Assembly (NCBI RefSeq): GCF_000814475.1
Contig: NZ_JSVC01000011.1
Coordinates: forward strand, 1 to 64,000
Source: Flavihumibacter solisilvae
GTDB lineage: Bacteria > Bacteroidota > Bacteroidia > Chitinophagales > Chitinophagaceae
Direction of reading: 5' to 3'
DNA length: 64,000 bases
Shown here one piece after another: positions 25,177-33,509 of this stretch. The notes under the pieces were generated by a model, which ran no database searches, had not been told where the DNA came from, and saw only the letters and a program-made list of their open reading frames with translations. Both the position numbers and the translations under genes were made by a program. How positions within the stretch are numbered: the stretch's first letter is position 1; the number at the start of each line of letters is the position of its first letter.

Positions 25177-26286
25177 ATGTCAAATCCCTCTGAATACAGC
25201 CGGCCCATTATCGGAATAACCTGTGGTGACCTGAATGGCATCGGGCTTGAGCTGGTGATCAAGACGGTTTCCAATACGCGCCTGCTGGAGCTGTGCACGC
25301 CAATCGTATTTGCTTCCAATAAGGCCATCAATTTCTATCGTAAATCTGTAACCGAAAGCAATTTCAATTTCCAGAACATAAAGGATTTCTCCCGCATCAA
25401 TGCCAAGCAGGTAAACATTTTTAACTGCTGGGAAGATGAAGTGCCCATTAACCCGGGGCAACTCAGTGATGTTGCAGGAAAGTTTGCCGTATTGTCGCTC
25501 ACGACCGCAGTGCAGGCGCTTAAGGAAGGCCATATTCACGGACTGGTTACTGCCCCCATTCATAAAAAGAACACCCAGGGCGATGCCTTTCCATTTACGG
25601 GTCATACGCCTTACCTGAAGAGCGCTTTCGATTCCGGTGAAGTGCTGATGCTGATGGTAGCATCAAACATGCGCGTTGCCGTGCTTACGGAACATGTACC
25701 GGTGTCAGCCATTGCGCCGCTGGTTACAAAACAACATATCCTGACCAAGCTGAAGCTGCTGGAAGAAAGCATGCGCAGGGATTTCGGTATTGATAAGCCG
25801 AAACTGGCGGTACTTGGACTTAATCCACATGCCGGTGACGATGGACTGATCGGGAATGAAGAAGAAACCATCATCAAACCTGCCATAAAAGAATTCAAGC
25901 AGCAGGGCAACAGTATTGTACAGGGACCCTTTTCAGCTGATGCGTTCTTCGCGCGGGGCTACCATGAAAGATATGATGCAGTTCTCGCTATGTACCACGA
26001 CCAGGGACTGATTCCTTTCAAATCGCTAGCGCATGGCGAAGGAGTGAATTTTACCGCGGGTCTTCCGGCCGTAAGAACTTCACCCGACCATGGTACTGCT
26101 TTCGACATAGCAGGGAAGAATAAAGCAGATGAGAGTTCCATGTTCAGTGCAATATTCACCTGTATCGATATTATCCGCCAGCGTGGTGAATATGCGGAGA
26201 ACAGGCGTAACCCGATGAAGAAAATCACCAACAGGCTTCTCGCGAATGCAGTAGATGAGAAAATTGACCTGGAGCCGGAAGGGTAG
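25177..26286 (+). CDS. pdxA: 4-hydroxythreonine-4-phosphate dehydrogenase
   Basis: 369 residues from the ATG at 25177 (MSNPSEYSRPIIGITCGDLNG). PdxA features are GDLNGIGLELVIKT near the start, GLVTAPIHKKNTQGDAFPFTGHTPYL near 125-150, AVLGLNPHAGDDGLIGNEE near 210 and MYHDQGLIPFKSLAHGEGVNFTAGLPAVRTSPDHGTAFDIAGK near 275-315. These include the metal-binding His and Asp residues and the substrate Lys. The enzyme acts in pyridoxal 5'-phosphate synthesis through the DXP-dependent route. Confidence 0.96.
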   Translation: MSNPSEYSRPIIGITCGDLNGIGLELVIKTVSNTRLLELCTPIVFASNKAINFYRKSVTESNFNFQNIKDFSRINAKQVNIFNCWEDEVPINPGQLSDVAGKFAVLSLTTAVQALKEGHIHGLVTAPIHKKNTQGDAFPFTGHTPYLKSAFDSGEVLMLMVASNMRVAVLTEHVPVSAIAPLVTKQHILTKLKLLEESMRRDFGIDKPKLAVLGLNPHAGDDGLIGNEEETIIKPAIKEFKQQGNSIVQGPFSADAFFARGYHERYDAVLAMYHDQGLIPFKSLAHGEGVNFTAGLPAVRTSPDHGTAFDIAGKNKADESSMFSAIFTCIDIIRQRGEYAENRRNPMKKITNRLLANAVDEKIDLEPEG

Positions 26287-26299
26287 GTGCGTGATGTCC

Positions 26300-27001
26300 T
26301 TATTTGAATATTGAATCAGGCACTCCCTTATTGATCTCATAGCGTTCATAGCGGATGGAGATTTTCCCCTGTCCGTTTGAAGCTGTTTTACGGTCGGCAG
26401 GTTTCTTACTGCCTTCATATTCCATCGTAATTCCTTTCGGTAATTTATATGCACTGGTATTGAACAGGAACACTACTTCATCAGGTAATCCCTGGTCTGC
26501 ATATTTGCCATAACTGAGCTGGGTTTCAAATGTGCCATTGTCGCGGGTAGTAGCCACCGTCCTGTAAACCAGGGCCGAAGCTGCATCGATATATAAAGTG
26601 GCCAGCACAATTTCACTGTTCTCTTTTATCGGCAATAATTTGACAACGGAAAGTGAGCGGCCGGCTGCATTCGTGGTTCCACCGGAAACGGCCACAAATT
26701 CTTTGCCCGATAACAATGCATTCAGGCTGATGCTTAGTCCGCCTTTTGGCAGGAGGCTGATCCCGTTTTCCTTTATGACCCTGAACTGGTCCGGCTGACG
26801 GAAATACACTTTAACCTTAGCATCAGGGATGCGGATGAAATCAACATCCATTTTCATATTGCCATCGGCTGCATAATCCTTTACCTTTTCAAGCCTGGAT
26901 TTTACTTTTTTCAGCAGGTCATCGGCAGATTGTGCTGAGGTATGATTTGATACCATGTAACTGATGAATAAAAGGAATATGGGTAAACAACGGTGTAACA
27001 T
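26300..27001 (-). CDS. LolA-like periplasmic protein, last gene of the TonB-receptor/ABC operon
   Basis: 233 residues from the ATG at 27001, chosen because MLHRCLPIFLLFISYMVSNHTSAQ is a signal peptide. The mature part starts SADDLLKKVKSRLEKVKDYAADGNMKMDV, followed by strands with KVYFRQPDQFRVIKENGISLLPKG. This resembles the LolA/LolB lipoprotein-carrier fold (outer membrane lipoprotein-sorting protein family). It may handle a lipid or lipoprotein exported by the ABC transporter encoded just upstream. The start lies one base past the permease stop (TGATATG). Confidence 0.75.
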   Translation of the reverse strand: MLHRCLPIFLLFISYMVSNHTSAQSADDLLKKVKSRLEKVKDYAADGNMKMDVDFIRIPDAKVKVYFRQPDQFRVIKENGISLLPKGGLSISLNALLSGKEFVAVSGGTTNAAGRSLSVVKLLPIKENSEIVLATLYIDAASALVYRTVATTRDNGTFETQLSYGKYADQGLPDEVVFLFNTSAYKLPKGITMEYEGSKKPADRKTASNGQGKISIRYERYEINKGVPDSIFK

Positions 27002-27002
27002 A

Positions 27003-27842
27003 TCAGGAAAGAATATCTTTTTTATTGAACACAAAAACTGATGCCAGCAGGAACACGATGATGTGCACCAGCAGGATCACTGCAGACTTACAAACAGGTA
27101 CCCAGGCGACGGGATCATCGAATAACCCTTTCCAACCTATAATATGGGTAGTAAAGAGATACGGCTTTAGGGCATTAAAAACAGGGATATCGAGCGACGA
27201 CAGTATCGTGAACACGATGATCACGCTCATGGTGGATACTATGGGTCCGATCGAGTTCTCTGCAAAGATGGAAAGAAAAAAAGCGAGGGCTGCGACGGTA
27301 GACATGGCGATAGCAGCGAAGGCAAATGCGCCGGCATATCTCCACAACACATCATTCCCGGAGAGCACCACCACTTCTTCACTTTTTAGGATGAGCAGAT
27401 CACCGGTCCCGAAGACCAGGATTGACACCGCGAGCGAAAGAAAAGCCATCCAGACCAGGAGAGCCAACGTGTACACTATGGTGGCAAGGAACTTGGCGAG
27501 AAGCAGGCGGCTCCGGCTTACAGGTTTTGTAAGTAATAACCGCAGTGTTCCCATGTTTGCTTCTCCTGCAACCTGGTCGCCAGCGATCAGCGTGATCAGC
27601 AATGGCACGTGGATGAGCAGGGTTTGCAGGATTACGAAACAGATAAGATAACCGTTCAGCAATGATCCCTGTACGTCGAAGGTTTGGGTGAGTGCCTGCA
27701 TTCCGAAGGCCATATAGTTTTCACCATCAGCATAAAAGGCAAGCAGGATGAGTACAACAATGGCACCTATAGCCACGAAACTGATATAGGTCCGGGGTCG
27801 CCGGAAGATTTTGTACAGTTCAATACTTATAAGCTTCCACAT
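27003..27842 (-). CDS. ABC-2 type transporter permease
   Basis: 279 residues with six or so hydrophobic segments, starting MWKLISIELYKIFRRPRTYISFV. The intracellular loop ANMGTLRLLLTKPVSRSRLLLAKFLATIVY is a typical ABC-2 (NatB/drug exporter-like) coupling region. It pairs with the ATPase encoded upstream, whose 3' end overlaps this gene by 23 bp. The substrate is unknown. Confidence 0.9.
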   Translation of the reverse strand: MWKLISIELYKIFRRPRTYISFVAIGAIVVLILLAFYADGENYMAFGMQALTQTFDVQGSLLNGYLICFVILQTLLIHVPLLITLIAGDQVAGEANMGTLRLLLTKPVSRSRLLLAKFLATIVYTLALLVWMAFLSLAVSILVFGTGDLLILKSEEVVVLSGNDVLWRYAGAFAFAAIAMSTVAALAFFLSIFAENSIGPIVSTMSVIIVFTILSSLDIPVFNALKPYLFTTHIIGWKGLFDDPVAWVPVCKSAVILLVHIIVFLLASVFVFNKKDILS

Positions 27843-28758
27843 GTTGTTTTCCTGCGGTTAGGGATAAGAAATATTCTTCCAGTGAATTAGCCGGCCTGAT
27901 TGAAATGACATCGATGTCGTTCTGCACCAGGAGACGGTTGACAACCGGCACTTCTTCTTCCCGGATTCCCAGCACAAGGCGGGAATGATTGCCGGGTGCC
28001 GTTTCGATATCATAGCCTGCTTTTGTTAGGATCTCTTTCGCACGGACCGGGTCGGCCAGGTCAATTTCCACCCGTTTAAGGGCAGGACGGCAAAGCGCTT
28101 CAACGCTGCCTTCCACCATCTTTCTTCCTTTATCGATGATGAGCATCCGGGTGGCAACCTGTTCAATTTCACTGAGGAGGTGAGATGATACGAGCACGGT
28201 TTTTCCCATTTCCCGGCTCAGGTGGAGAATGAGGTTGCGCATATCGGCGATACCCTGCGGATCAAGACCGTTTGTGGGTTCATCGAGGATGACCAGCCTC
28301 GGGTCGTGGATGAGAGCAACAGCGATGCCTAAACGTTGTTTCATGCCCTGGGAAAATGTTCTCACTTTACCCTCGGCACGGTCTGTGAGTCCAACCAGTT
28401 CAAGTTGCGACATGATGCGCTTCCTGTCTGCACGAATTCCACTCATGGTAGAAAAAACAGAGAGGGTCTCATAAGCCGTGAGGTACTTATACAAATCGGG
28501 TCGCTCAATTACGGCCCCGGTCTGCTGCAGGATCTCGCGCCGGTTGTGCTTAAGATCCATCCCAAAAATATGCATGTCACCATGATCGGGAAAGATGAGG
28601 CTCAGCAGCATCCGGAGGGTGGTTGACTTACCCGCACCATTCTGGCCGAGAAATCCATACACATCCGCTGCATTTACCGTGAAGGACAGTTCATCAACGG
28701 CGACAATGTCGTCAAACTTCTTAGTGAGATTGCGGACTTCAATAACGGGCATGTTCAT
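27820..28758 (-). CDS. ABC transporter ATP-binding protein
   Basis: 312 residues. Walker A is GQNGAGKST near residue 38, the signature is FSQGMKQRLG, Walker B is LVILDEPTNGLDPQG and the switch His lies in VSSHLLSEIEQ. A C-terminal extension of about 80 residues after the ATPase core is common in ABC-2 exporters. The ATG at 28758 overlaps the regulator stop (ATGA). An alternative ATG two codons later is possible. It energises the permease encoded next. Confidence 0.95.
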   Translation of the reverse strand: MNMPVIEVRNLTKKFDDIVAVDELSFTVNAADVYGFLGQNGAGKSTTLRMLLSLIFPDHGDMHIFGMDLKHNRREILQQTGAVIERPDLYKYLTAYETLSVFSTMSGIRADRKRIMSQLELVGLTDRAEGKVRTFSQGMKQRLGIAVALIHDPRLVILDEPTNGLDPQGIADMRNLILHLSREMGKTVLVSSHLLSEIEQVATRMLIIDKGRKMVEGSVEALCRPALKRVEIDLADPVRAKEILTKAGYDIETAPGNHSRLVLGIREEEVPVVNRLLVQNDIDVISIRPANSLEEYFLSLTAGKQHVEAYKY

Positions 28759-29045
28759 TTCTTAACACGCAAATAGGTCTGAAGGTTGGCGACATACTCC
28801 TCAAAAGCTTTAATTCCCACATGAGTTATGGAACAGATGGTTTGTGGATAGTTATTCTTGAATTGCTTGCTGATTTCGATATAACCGGCATCCTTGAGTT
28901 TGTTCAGCTGCACGCTGAGATTGCCTGCAGTTGCATTTGTTTTTTCTTTAATAAAGGTAAACTCCGCTTCCTTTACGCTGATCAGCAGGGAAACGATAGC
29001 CAGTCTTAATGGCGTATGTAATATGGGATCCAGGTCTTTGAACAT
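28755..29045 (-). CDS. Small winged-helix transcriptional regulator
   Basis: 96 residues, MarR/ArsR-like (HTH_27 or DUF-type winged helix). It opens LDPILHTPLRLAIVSLLISVKEAEFTFIKEKTNAT, continues NLSVQLNKLKDAGYIEISKQF (recognition helix and wing) and ends with a basic tail. It probably binds DNA as a dimer. Its place inside the operon, two bases after a membrane protein gene and overlapping the ATPase gene, suggests it controls the operon or the transporter genes. Confidence 0.85.
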   Translation of the reverse strand: MFKDLDPILHTPLRLAIVSLLISVKEAEFTFIKEKTNATAGNLSVQLNKLKDAGYIEISKQFKNNYPQTICSITHVGIKAFEEYVANLQTYLRVKK

Positions 29046-29047
29046 TA

Positions 29048-29686
29048 TTATTTTTTCTGCCGCTTAGACTGAAAATACAGGAGGTAGCCTGGAACCAGGT
29101 ACCCGAGCAATACGGCGACTGCCCCGATCAGCATTTTGTATTTCATTTCCGGCACCCCGAACATGGCGATGCCTGCTATCCAGTTAAGAATGGCACCATA
29201 AACAAGCGGCCGGAATTTAAGTGCGCTGCCATGGATATACATCCAGAATCCGTACAGGATGTAAAAGAAGCCCCAAAAATCTATGCCGCCTTCACTGGTA
29301 GAGAAGATGAAGAAAACGTTGACGCCGACTACCATGGCCAGCAGGCTGGCAAAAAATCCCAGCCCGATCCTGTCGAGCAGTTCCTGCGCATAGGTGAGGT
29401 TCTTCCTTATTTTTTTCCTTCGGAGGCCTGCCAGTACCATGAAAAAGATGCCAACGGGCAATGCAAGGTTCCAAAGAAAATAGCTGCCTTTCACTTCATA
29501 TTCCAGCATCAGGAAAGTGCCGGCGGAAGCAATGAACAGGATCCAACCCCAGGTGCGCCAGCCCCTTCCGTTTTCGTGATGTTCGTCGCGGGCAGACTGG
29601 ATCATCTGGCTGATGAGGGCGAGGCTTTCGGCCTCAGTCATTTTCTCACCGGATCCGCCTTCGCGGTATAACAATTCGTCAGGCAT
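29048..29686 (-). CDS. Integral membrane protein of unknown function
   Basis: 212 residues with about five hydrophobic segments after a polar N-terminus (MTEAESLALISQMIQSARDE). The HENGRGWRTWGWILFIASAGTF stretch is similar to that of small Bacteroidota membrane proteins encoded with winged-helix regulators. It ends two bases before the regulator start. The acidic N-terminus may contact the regulator; this is speculation from the gene order. Confidence 0.75.
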   Translation of the reverse strand: MPDELLYREGGSGEKMTEAESLALISQMIQSARDEHHENGRGWRTWGWILFIASAGTFLMLEYEVKGSYFLWNLALPVGIFFMVLAGLRRKKIRKNLTYAQELLDRIGLGFFASLLAMVVGVNVFFIFSTSEGGIDFWGFFYILYGFWMYIHGSALKFRPLVYGAILNWIAGIAMFGVPEMKYKMLIGAVAVLLGYLVPGYLLYFQSKRQKK

Positions 29687-29714
29687 TTGCTTGATTTTTA
29701 AACCGGATTATATC

Positions 29715-30353
29715 TTACTTACACTGTGACAAAAAGTACTGGGTGCTCGATTTGCCCCAAACCGGGTGCAGGTCTGATGCCGGCTTGAACCCGTCGAACA
29801 TGGCCAGTGCTTTTTCGAGTACAGGTGCTGCAACTGCTTTACCGCCACCGAATTGTTCAGGTGTAAAGAATTTGGCCTGGCCCTCAAGATAAACAGGGCG
29901 TGGATTGGTTGAATCCTGCGACTTCGCCTTCTCAATGTAACCTGCTGATGCCTGTCCATATTGCATCCATCTTTGCTGGGGATCTACCATCATATGTGCA
30001 GAAGCGATCATGCTGCGGATCACGTTTGTTTCACTGTTTGCACCTGCAATTGTCTCTGCCTTTGTGATCAGGCTGTCTGCTTTGTCTGCTATCGGGTCAA
30101 CCCTGGATTTATCCTGTTCAAGAAGGGCTGTCATCACCTGGCAATATGCGGCGTAGTAATAAGGGAGCCACTGGCTCTTTTCCGCGTTACCGATGCGTTC
30201 GAAATTATTGGCGAGCTCCGGGAAATTACCTGCCTGGAAAGCTCCGTCCAGCTTCCCGATCTGGTCTTTCATTGCTGAATTATATTTCGGCGATTGCGCT
30301 TTTAGCAGTGTAACGGAAAAGCCCAGGCAGATGAGCAGGAATAATTTTTTCAT
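29715..30353 (-). CDS. Secreted protein of unknown function (TPR-like)
   Basis: 212 residues with a signal peptide (MKKLFLLICLGFSVTLLKAQ). The mature part is helical, with repeats such as LANNFERIGNAEKSQWLPYYYAAYCQV and ADSLITKAETIAGANSET that look like tetratricopeptide helices. C-terminal GGGKAVAAPVLEKALAMFDGFKPASDLHPVWG is typical of Bacteroidota proteins that follow TonB receptors. It lies 24 bp after the receptor stop and 28 bp before the next gene. Confidence 0.75.
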   Translation of the reverse strand: MKKLFLLICLGFSVTLLKAQSPKYNSAMKDQIGKLDGAFQAGNFPELANNFERIGNAEKSQWLPYYYAAYCQVMTALLEQDKSRVDPIADKADSLITKAETIAGANSETNVIRSMIASAHMMVDPQQRWMQYGQASAGYIEKAKSQDSTNPRPVYLEGQAKFFTPEQFGGGKAVAAPVLEKALAMFDGFKPASDLHPVWGKSSTQYFLSQCK

Positions 30354-30377
30354 GTTTGATTGATTATGGTTGATGAA

Positions 30378-32606
30378 TTATAGGTTGCTGTTGATAATGT
30401 CTTCGGTTCTGTCTGTTCCGAAACTGATGAAACAGCCAAGGAAAAAGAACTGGTTGGCAGGTGGCCGTACCGGTTGTTTTATCGCCCCGTTATAAGAATA
30501 GTTATAATTATAGATCTGTGTCTGGTTCAGCACGTTGGTGACAGACAGTACCCACACCGTGAAGATCCTTGCATTCGGTTTCCCGATAGATGGCAGGTAG
30601 TTCAGGCTGACACCAAGGTTGTTGTAGGAGATGGTCTCGCCTTCATCGTAAAGCTGGTATTTACTTTCATTCCCATTGTAACGGATATTATAGTATGGCC
30701 TGCCGGTAGCAAACGAGTAAGAGCCGTTGACCTGGGTCTTCCATTTCTGGATGAACTTCTTAACTACCAGTGAAGCGGTATGATTAGCGGCAAAATTTGG
30801 TTGCAGGGAGTGCGGGTAGTTAAGATAATCTCGCTTTGTATCCAGGAATGAATATGACAACCAGTAATCAACACCTTTAAATGTTTTCTTATCGCGCCAG
30901 AAGAATTCCACTCCTTTCGCGTAGCCGTTTCCGTTGTTGTTGATCCCCGGGGACAATTTTACGAGGTCATCATACTTTTTATAAAACGCTTCCACGCGGA
31001 AAGTAGTAGTCGGCTGCAGTCGCTGGAAATTGAGGATATAGTGCGTCGCCTTCGTATAATCAAGATTGTTATTGATGATCAGCTGGTTCCGTTCAGGCTT
31101 CTGGTAAAAAATTCCATAGGCGAATGAAGCCTGGGACTTGTCCCCCAGCTTATAGGCCAGTGAAACACGCGGAACGATATTTGCCCGGTTGAGCAATGAG
31201 GAGTGTTCCAGTCTTGTACCCAGTTTTGCCGCCAGGTTGTTGGACAGGTAAATATCAGCTTCAGCAAAGGCCGCTTTAAAGTGGTCGTCTACGATCGTAT
31301 TTTTAGCGATCGTGTCATTAAAGCGGAGATCATCCCGAAAATAGAGGTATTCGCCCCCGGCACGAATGGCACTTAAAGCGCCAAGCTTTCTCTCCAGCAC
31401 AGATTTCACCTGCGCCAGGCTTCCCCTGATATCCCCGTTGTATGATTTAATGATATAAGGCATTGAAGGGATGGTAACCTTTTCACCGTTTTCGTCCTGC
31501 AGCATGTTTTCGATGAGGTCCTTGTTGGTGCTGAACGAGCTGCCGATATACAATCGCCAGTCGTTGCCAAGTTTTTCCCGCCAGCTCAGATTGCCATAGA
31601 TGTTATAATTGGATAGCGAGAATGCATTCTGCAATGATGCAGAATCGATGTCGGGCGTCTTTAGCCCAAGGCGGTTTGTCTGTACCGTACCATAAAATTT
31701 CAGCATCCCGGTTTTTGACGTCTTTAACCTGAAGTTGGCATCGGCATAGTGAAAGTCGGGCACTTTGAAATAATCAACCCTTTGCTTAAACAGTTCAAAA
31801 TACGGGACCAGGTTTGTATAGGCATAGTTTCCGCCCCAGCTGAAGGTTTTTGCTGCATTCAGGTGCTGGTAGCCACCGCTTAGTCCAACCGAAGAAATCC
31901 CCAGGTTGGCGGCGCTCCTGTCGGGCATATCAATAGATTCGAGGATCAGGGCACCGGAGAGTGCCTGTCCATATAACGCAGAATAACCACCGGAACTGAA
32001 GATCGTTCCCTTGAATAGAAATGGCGAGAACCGGCCACGCTGCGCAATATCAGGAACCGAAGAATAAAAGAAATTGTTGACGAGGGTACCATCGATGAAT
32101 ACCCGCGCTTCCTCACCCGAGCCGCCCCTGACAAAGAGGCCTTCCTTCTCCCCGATCTGTTGTGTTCCCGGCAATGTGCGGATGGCACCGGTAACATCAC
32201 CGTTGGCACTTGCGGTTGTCACAATATCAATCGAGTTGAGTACGGTGGTCCGTTTTGAATCAGCTGCCTCAAAGCTTCCGGCTGTTACTATAACTGCCTT
32301 CAATTCGTCGGGCGCCTCGCGCAGGTGAAGGTCAAGATGCAATGCCTGGCCTTCGATGTTTATGGTGCGTTCCAGGGCCTGGTACCCAATTGAGGTCACC
32401 TGCAGTGTTTGAGTACCTTTTTCCGAAGTCTGGAACCGGTAGTTACCCAGGGAATCGCTGGTTGCGCCATCGTAGCTGTCCTTAATGGAAATACTTGCAC
32501 CACGCACTGCCCGGCCCCGGTTATCCACGAGCCTACCTGAAATGCTGGTCTGCCCGAAAATCGCTCCTGTAATGACAATAGCAATAAGTAGAAGAAACGC
32601 CCTCAC
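30378..32606 (-). CDS. TonB-dependent receptor with carboxypeptidase-regulatory-like domain
   Basis: 742 residues starting at GTG. The order is signal peptide (MRAFLLLIAIVITGAIFGQ), a carboxypeptidase-regulatory-like domain (SGRLVDNRGRAVRGASISIKD, about 22-105), plug domain (VTGAIRTLPGTQQIGEKEGLFVRGG, about 125-230) and a 22-strand-type barrel. It is shorter than SusC proteins and no susD gene is adjacent. It leads a seven-gene operon ending in a LolA-like protein, so the cargo may be linked to the ABC exporter rather than to polysaccharide use. Confidence 0.92.
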   Translation of the reverse strand: MRAFLLLIAIVITGAIFGQTSISGRLVDNRGRAVRGASISIKDSYDGATSDSLGNYRFQTSEKGTQTLQVTSIGYQALERTINIEGQALHLDLHLREAPDELKAVIVTAGSFEAADSKRTTVLNSIDIVTTASANGDVTGAIRTLPGTQQIGEKEGLFVRGGSGEEARVFIDGTLVNNFFYSSVPDIAQRGRFSPFLFKGTIFSSGGYSALYGQALSGALILESIDMPDRSAANLGISSVGLSGGYQHLNAAKTFSWGGNYAYTNLVPYFELFKQRVDYFKVPDFHYADANFRLKTSKTGMLKFYGTVQTNRLGLKTPDIDSASLQNAFSLSNYNIYGNLSWREKLGNDWRLYIGSSFSTNKDLIENMLQDENGEKVTIPSMPYIIKSYNGDIRGSLAQVKSVLERKLGALSAIRAGGEYLYFRDDLRFNDTIAKNTIVDDHFKAAFAEADIYLSNNLAAKLGTRLEHSSLLNRANIVPRVSLAYKLGDKSQASFAYGIFYQKPERNQLIINNNLDYTKATHYILNFQRLQPTTTFRVEAFYKKYDDLVKLSPGINNNGNGYAKGVEFFWRDKKTFKGVDYWLSYSFLDTKRDYLNYPHSLQPNFAANHTASLVVKKFIQKWKTQVNGSYSFATGRPYYNIRYNGNESKYQLYDEGETISYNNLGVSLNYLPSIGKPNARIFTVWVLSVTNVLNQTQIYNYNYSYNGAIKQPVRPPANQFFFLGCFISFGTDRTEDIINSNL

Positions 32607-32622
32607 AACAGTAAATTTGTCT

Positions 32623-32630
32623 CAAATGTA
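32623..32630 (-). promoter_or_regulatory. -7 element for the TonB-receptor/ABC operon
   Basis: On the minus strand TACATTTG matches TAnnTTTG, 16 bases before the GTG start. Confidence 0.5.
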
Positions 32631-32671
32631 AACTAGTTTATGATATAAACCTAAAACATATTAAAAAAAAT

Positions 32672-32694
32672 GCCCGGCTAAGACTAGCCAGGCC
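32672..32694 (-). terminator. Rho-independent terminator after the 32940-33335 gene
   Basis: On the minus strand GCCTGGCTA, GTCT loop and TAGCCGGGC form a stem with one bulged base, followed by A and eight T. It lies about 245 bp past the stop. Confidence 0.65.
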
Positions 32695-32939
32695 ATTGTT
32701 GATCGTACCCTTTAAAAACCTTTCGAATAATATATTGATACCAGCGTGCATAAACACCGCTGACAGGACTCTGCTAAAACAAAACTGTAAGGATAAATTT
32801 TGGATTCCGTGCATTGCTGCTGCCGGAGGGGTACGGTAAATCTGAAGAATTGGACTCGTGTAGGAAGTATTGCAAAGATTGTATGTGAATTTCAGATTTG
32901 CAAGCTTCCTGAAGAATAAATTATTCCACTTGACTAAGA

Positions 32940-33335
32940 TCAACTTTGACCTGCGACTATAGTCAATTGTGAGTTTGTCTCTTTGCCGCAACTGGTGCGC
33001 AATTCATAGGCACCGAGTGGAATTCCTTCGAGTGAAACGATGATAAATGGTGAAGCTTTTTTTTCCGTGATACACCGGATGAGTTTTCCTTTTTCATTGA
33101 AAATCTCAACTTTTACCTGCCGGCTTGCCCATTTCGGCGGAAGCGACATCACGATGTTTGTGCCGGTGACGCTGCTGGTGTTTATCGCTGGTGAAAAGCC
33201 GGCCGGTGAACCATTGTGATTGGCCTGGATACGACTGGAACCTACCGGTGCGGGGTAGTTGCTGCCGGGTACGTCCTGTGCATATATTGCCGAACAGGCA
33301 ATGAGTGCCGGAATAAGGATAAATACTGAACGCAT
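32940..33335 (-). CDS. Small secreted protein resembling a Por (type IX) sorting domain
   Basis: 131 residues from the ATG at 33335, chosen because MRSVFILIPALIACSAIYAQ is a signal peptide. After a Pro/Ser-rich linker, residues about 60-131 look like a type IX secretion C-terminal domain: VKVEIFNEKGKLI, PFIIVSLEGIPLGAYELRTS, and a terminal strand (SQLTIVAGQS). The usual C-terminal K-V-V-K ending is absent and the protein lacks a cargo domain, so it may be a free sorting-domain-like protein or a decayed remnant. It occupies the place downstream of atpA where atpG would be expected. Confidence 0.65.
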   Translation of the reverse strand: MRSVFILIPALIACSAIYAQDVPGSNYPAPVGSSRIQANHNGSPAGFSPAINTSSVTGTNIVMSLPPKWASRQVKVEIFNEKGKLIRCITEKKASPFIIVSLEGIPLGAYELRTSCGKETNSQLTIVAGQS

Positions 33336-33447
33336 GAATTGGAAAGACAATGAACATGAACAATGTTCACAGGCATTGGAGGTCCGGGATCATGTTTTCA
33401 GAGGTATCAGTGAAAGAAGAGGCGGAAAGATAGTAAACAGTCCGATA

Positions 33448-33487
33448 TAAAAAAACAGGTGAACGGGATTAAACCACATTCACCTGT
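33448..33487 (-). terminator. Rho-independent terminator of the atp operon
   Basis: On the minus strand ACAGGTGAA and TTCACCTGT form a perfect nine-base stem, followed by eight T. It lies 22 bp after the atpA stop and shows that the operon ends at atpA. Confidence 0.8.
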
Positions 33488-33509
33488 CAATATATTACGG
33501 AGGTCCGTA

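Larger units (their letters stand above)
32607..32939. other. Intergenic region, about 330 bp, upstream of the TonB receptor operon
   Basis: The gap contains the receptor promoter and a terminator hairpin for the preceding secreted-protein gene, both listed separately. The remaining 245 bp look like a long 3' untranslated stretch. A 117-residue open frame on the minus strand (32638-32991) has no signal peptide or protein-like composition and overlaps the terminator, so I do not call it. Confidence 0.5.

Noticed and set aside
32638-32991. 117-residue open frame on the minus strand.
   Set aside because: It overlaps a clear terminator and the start of the neighbouring frame, has no recognisable domain and an odd Arg/Phe/Leu-rich composition. 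It is probably the 3' untranslated part of the secreted-protein transcript.
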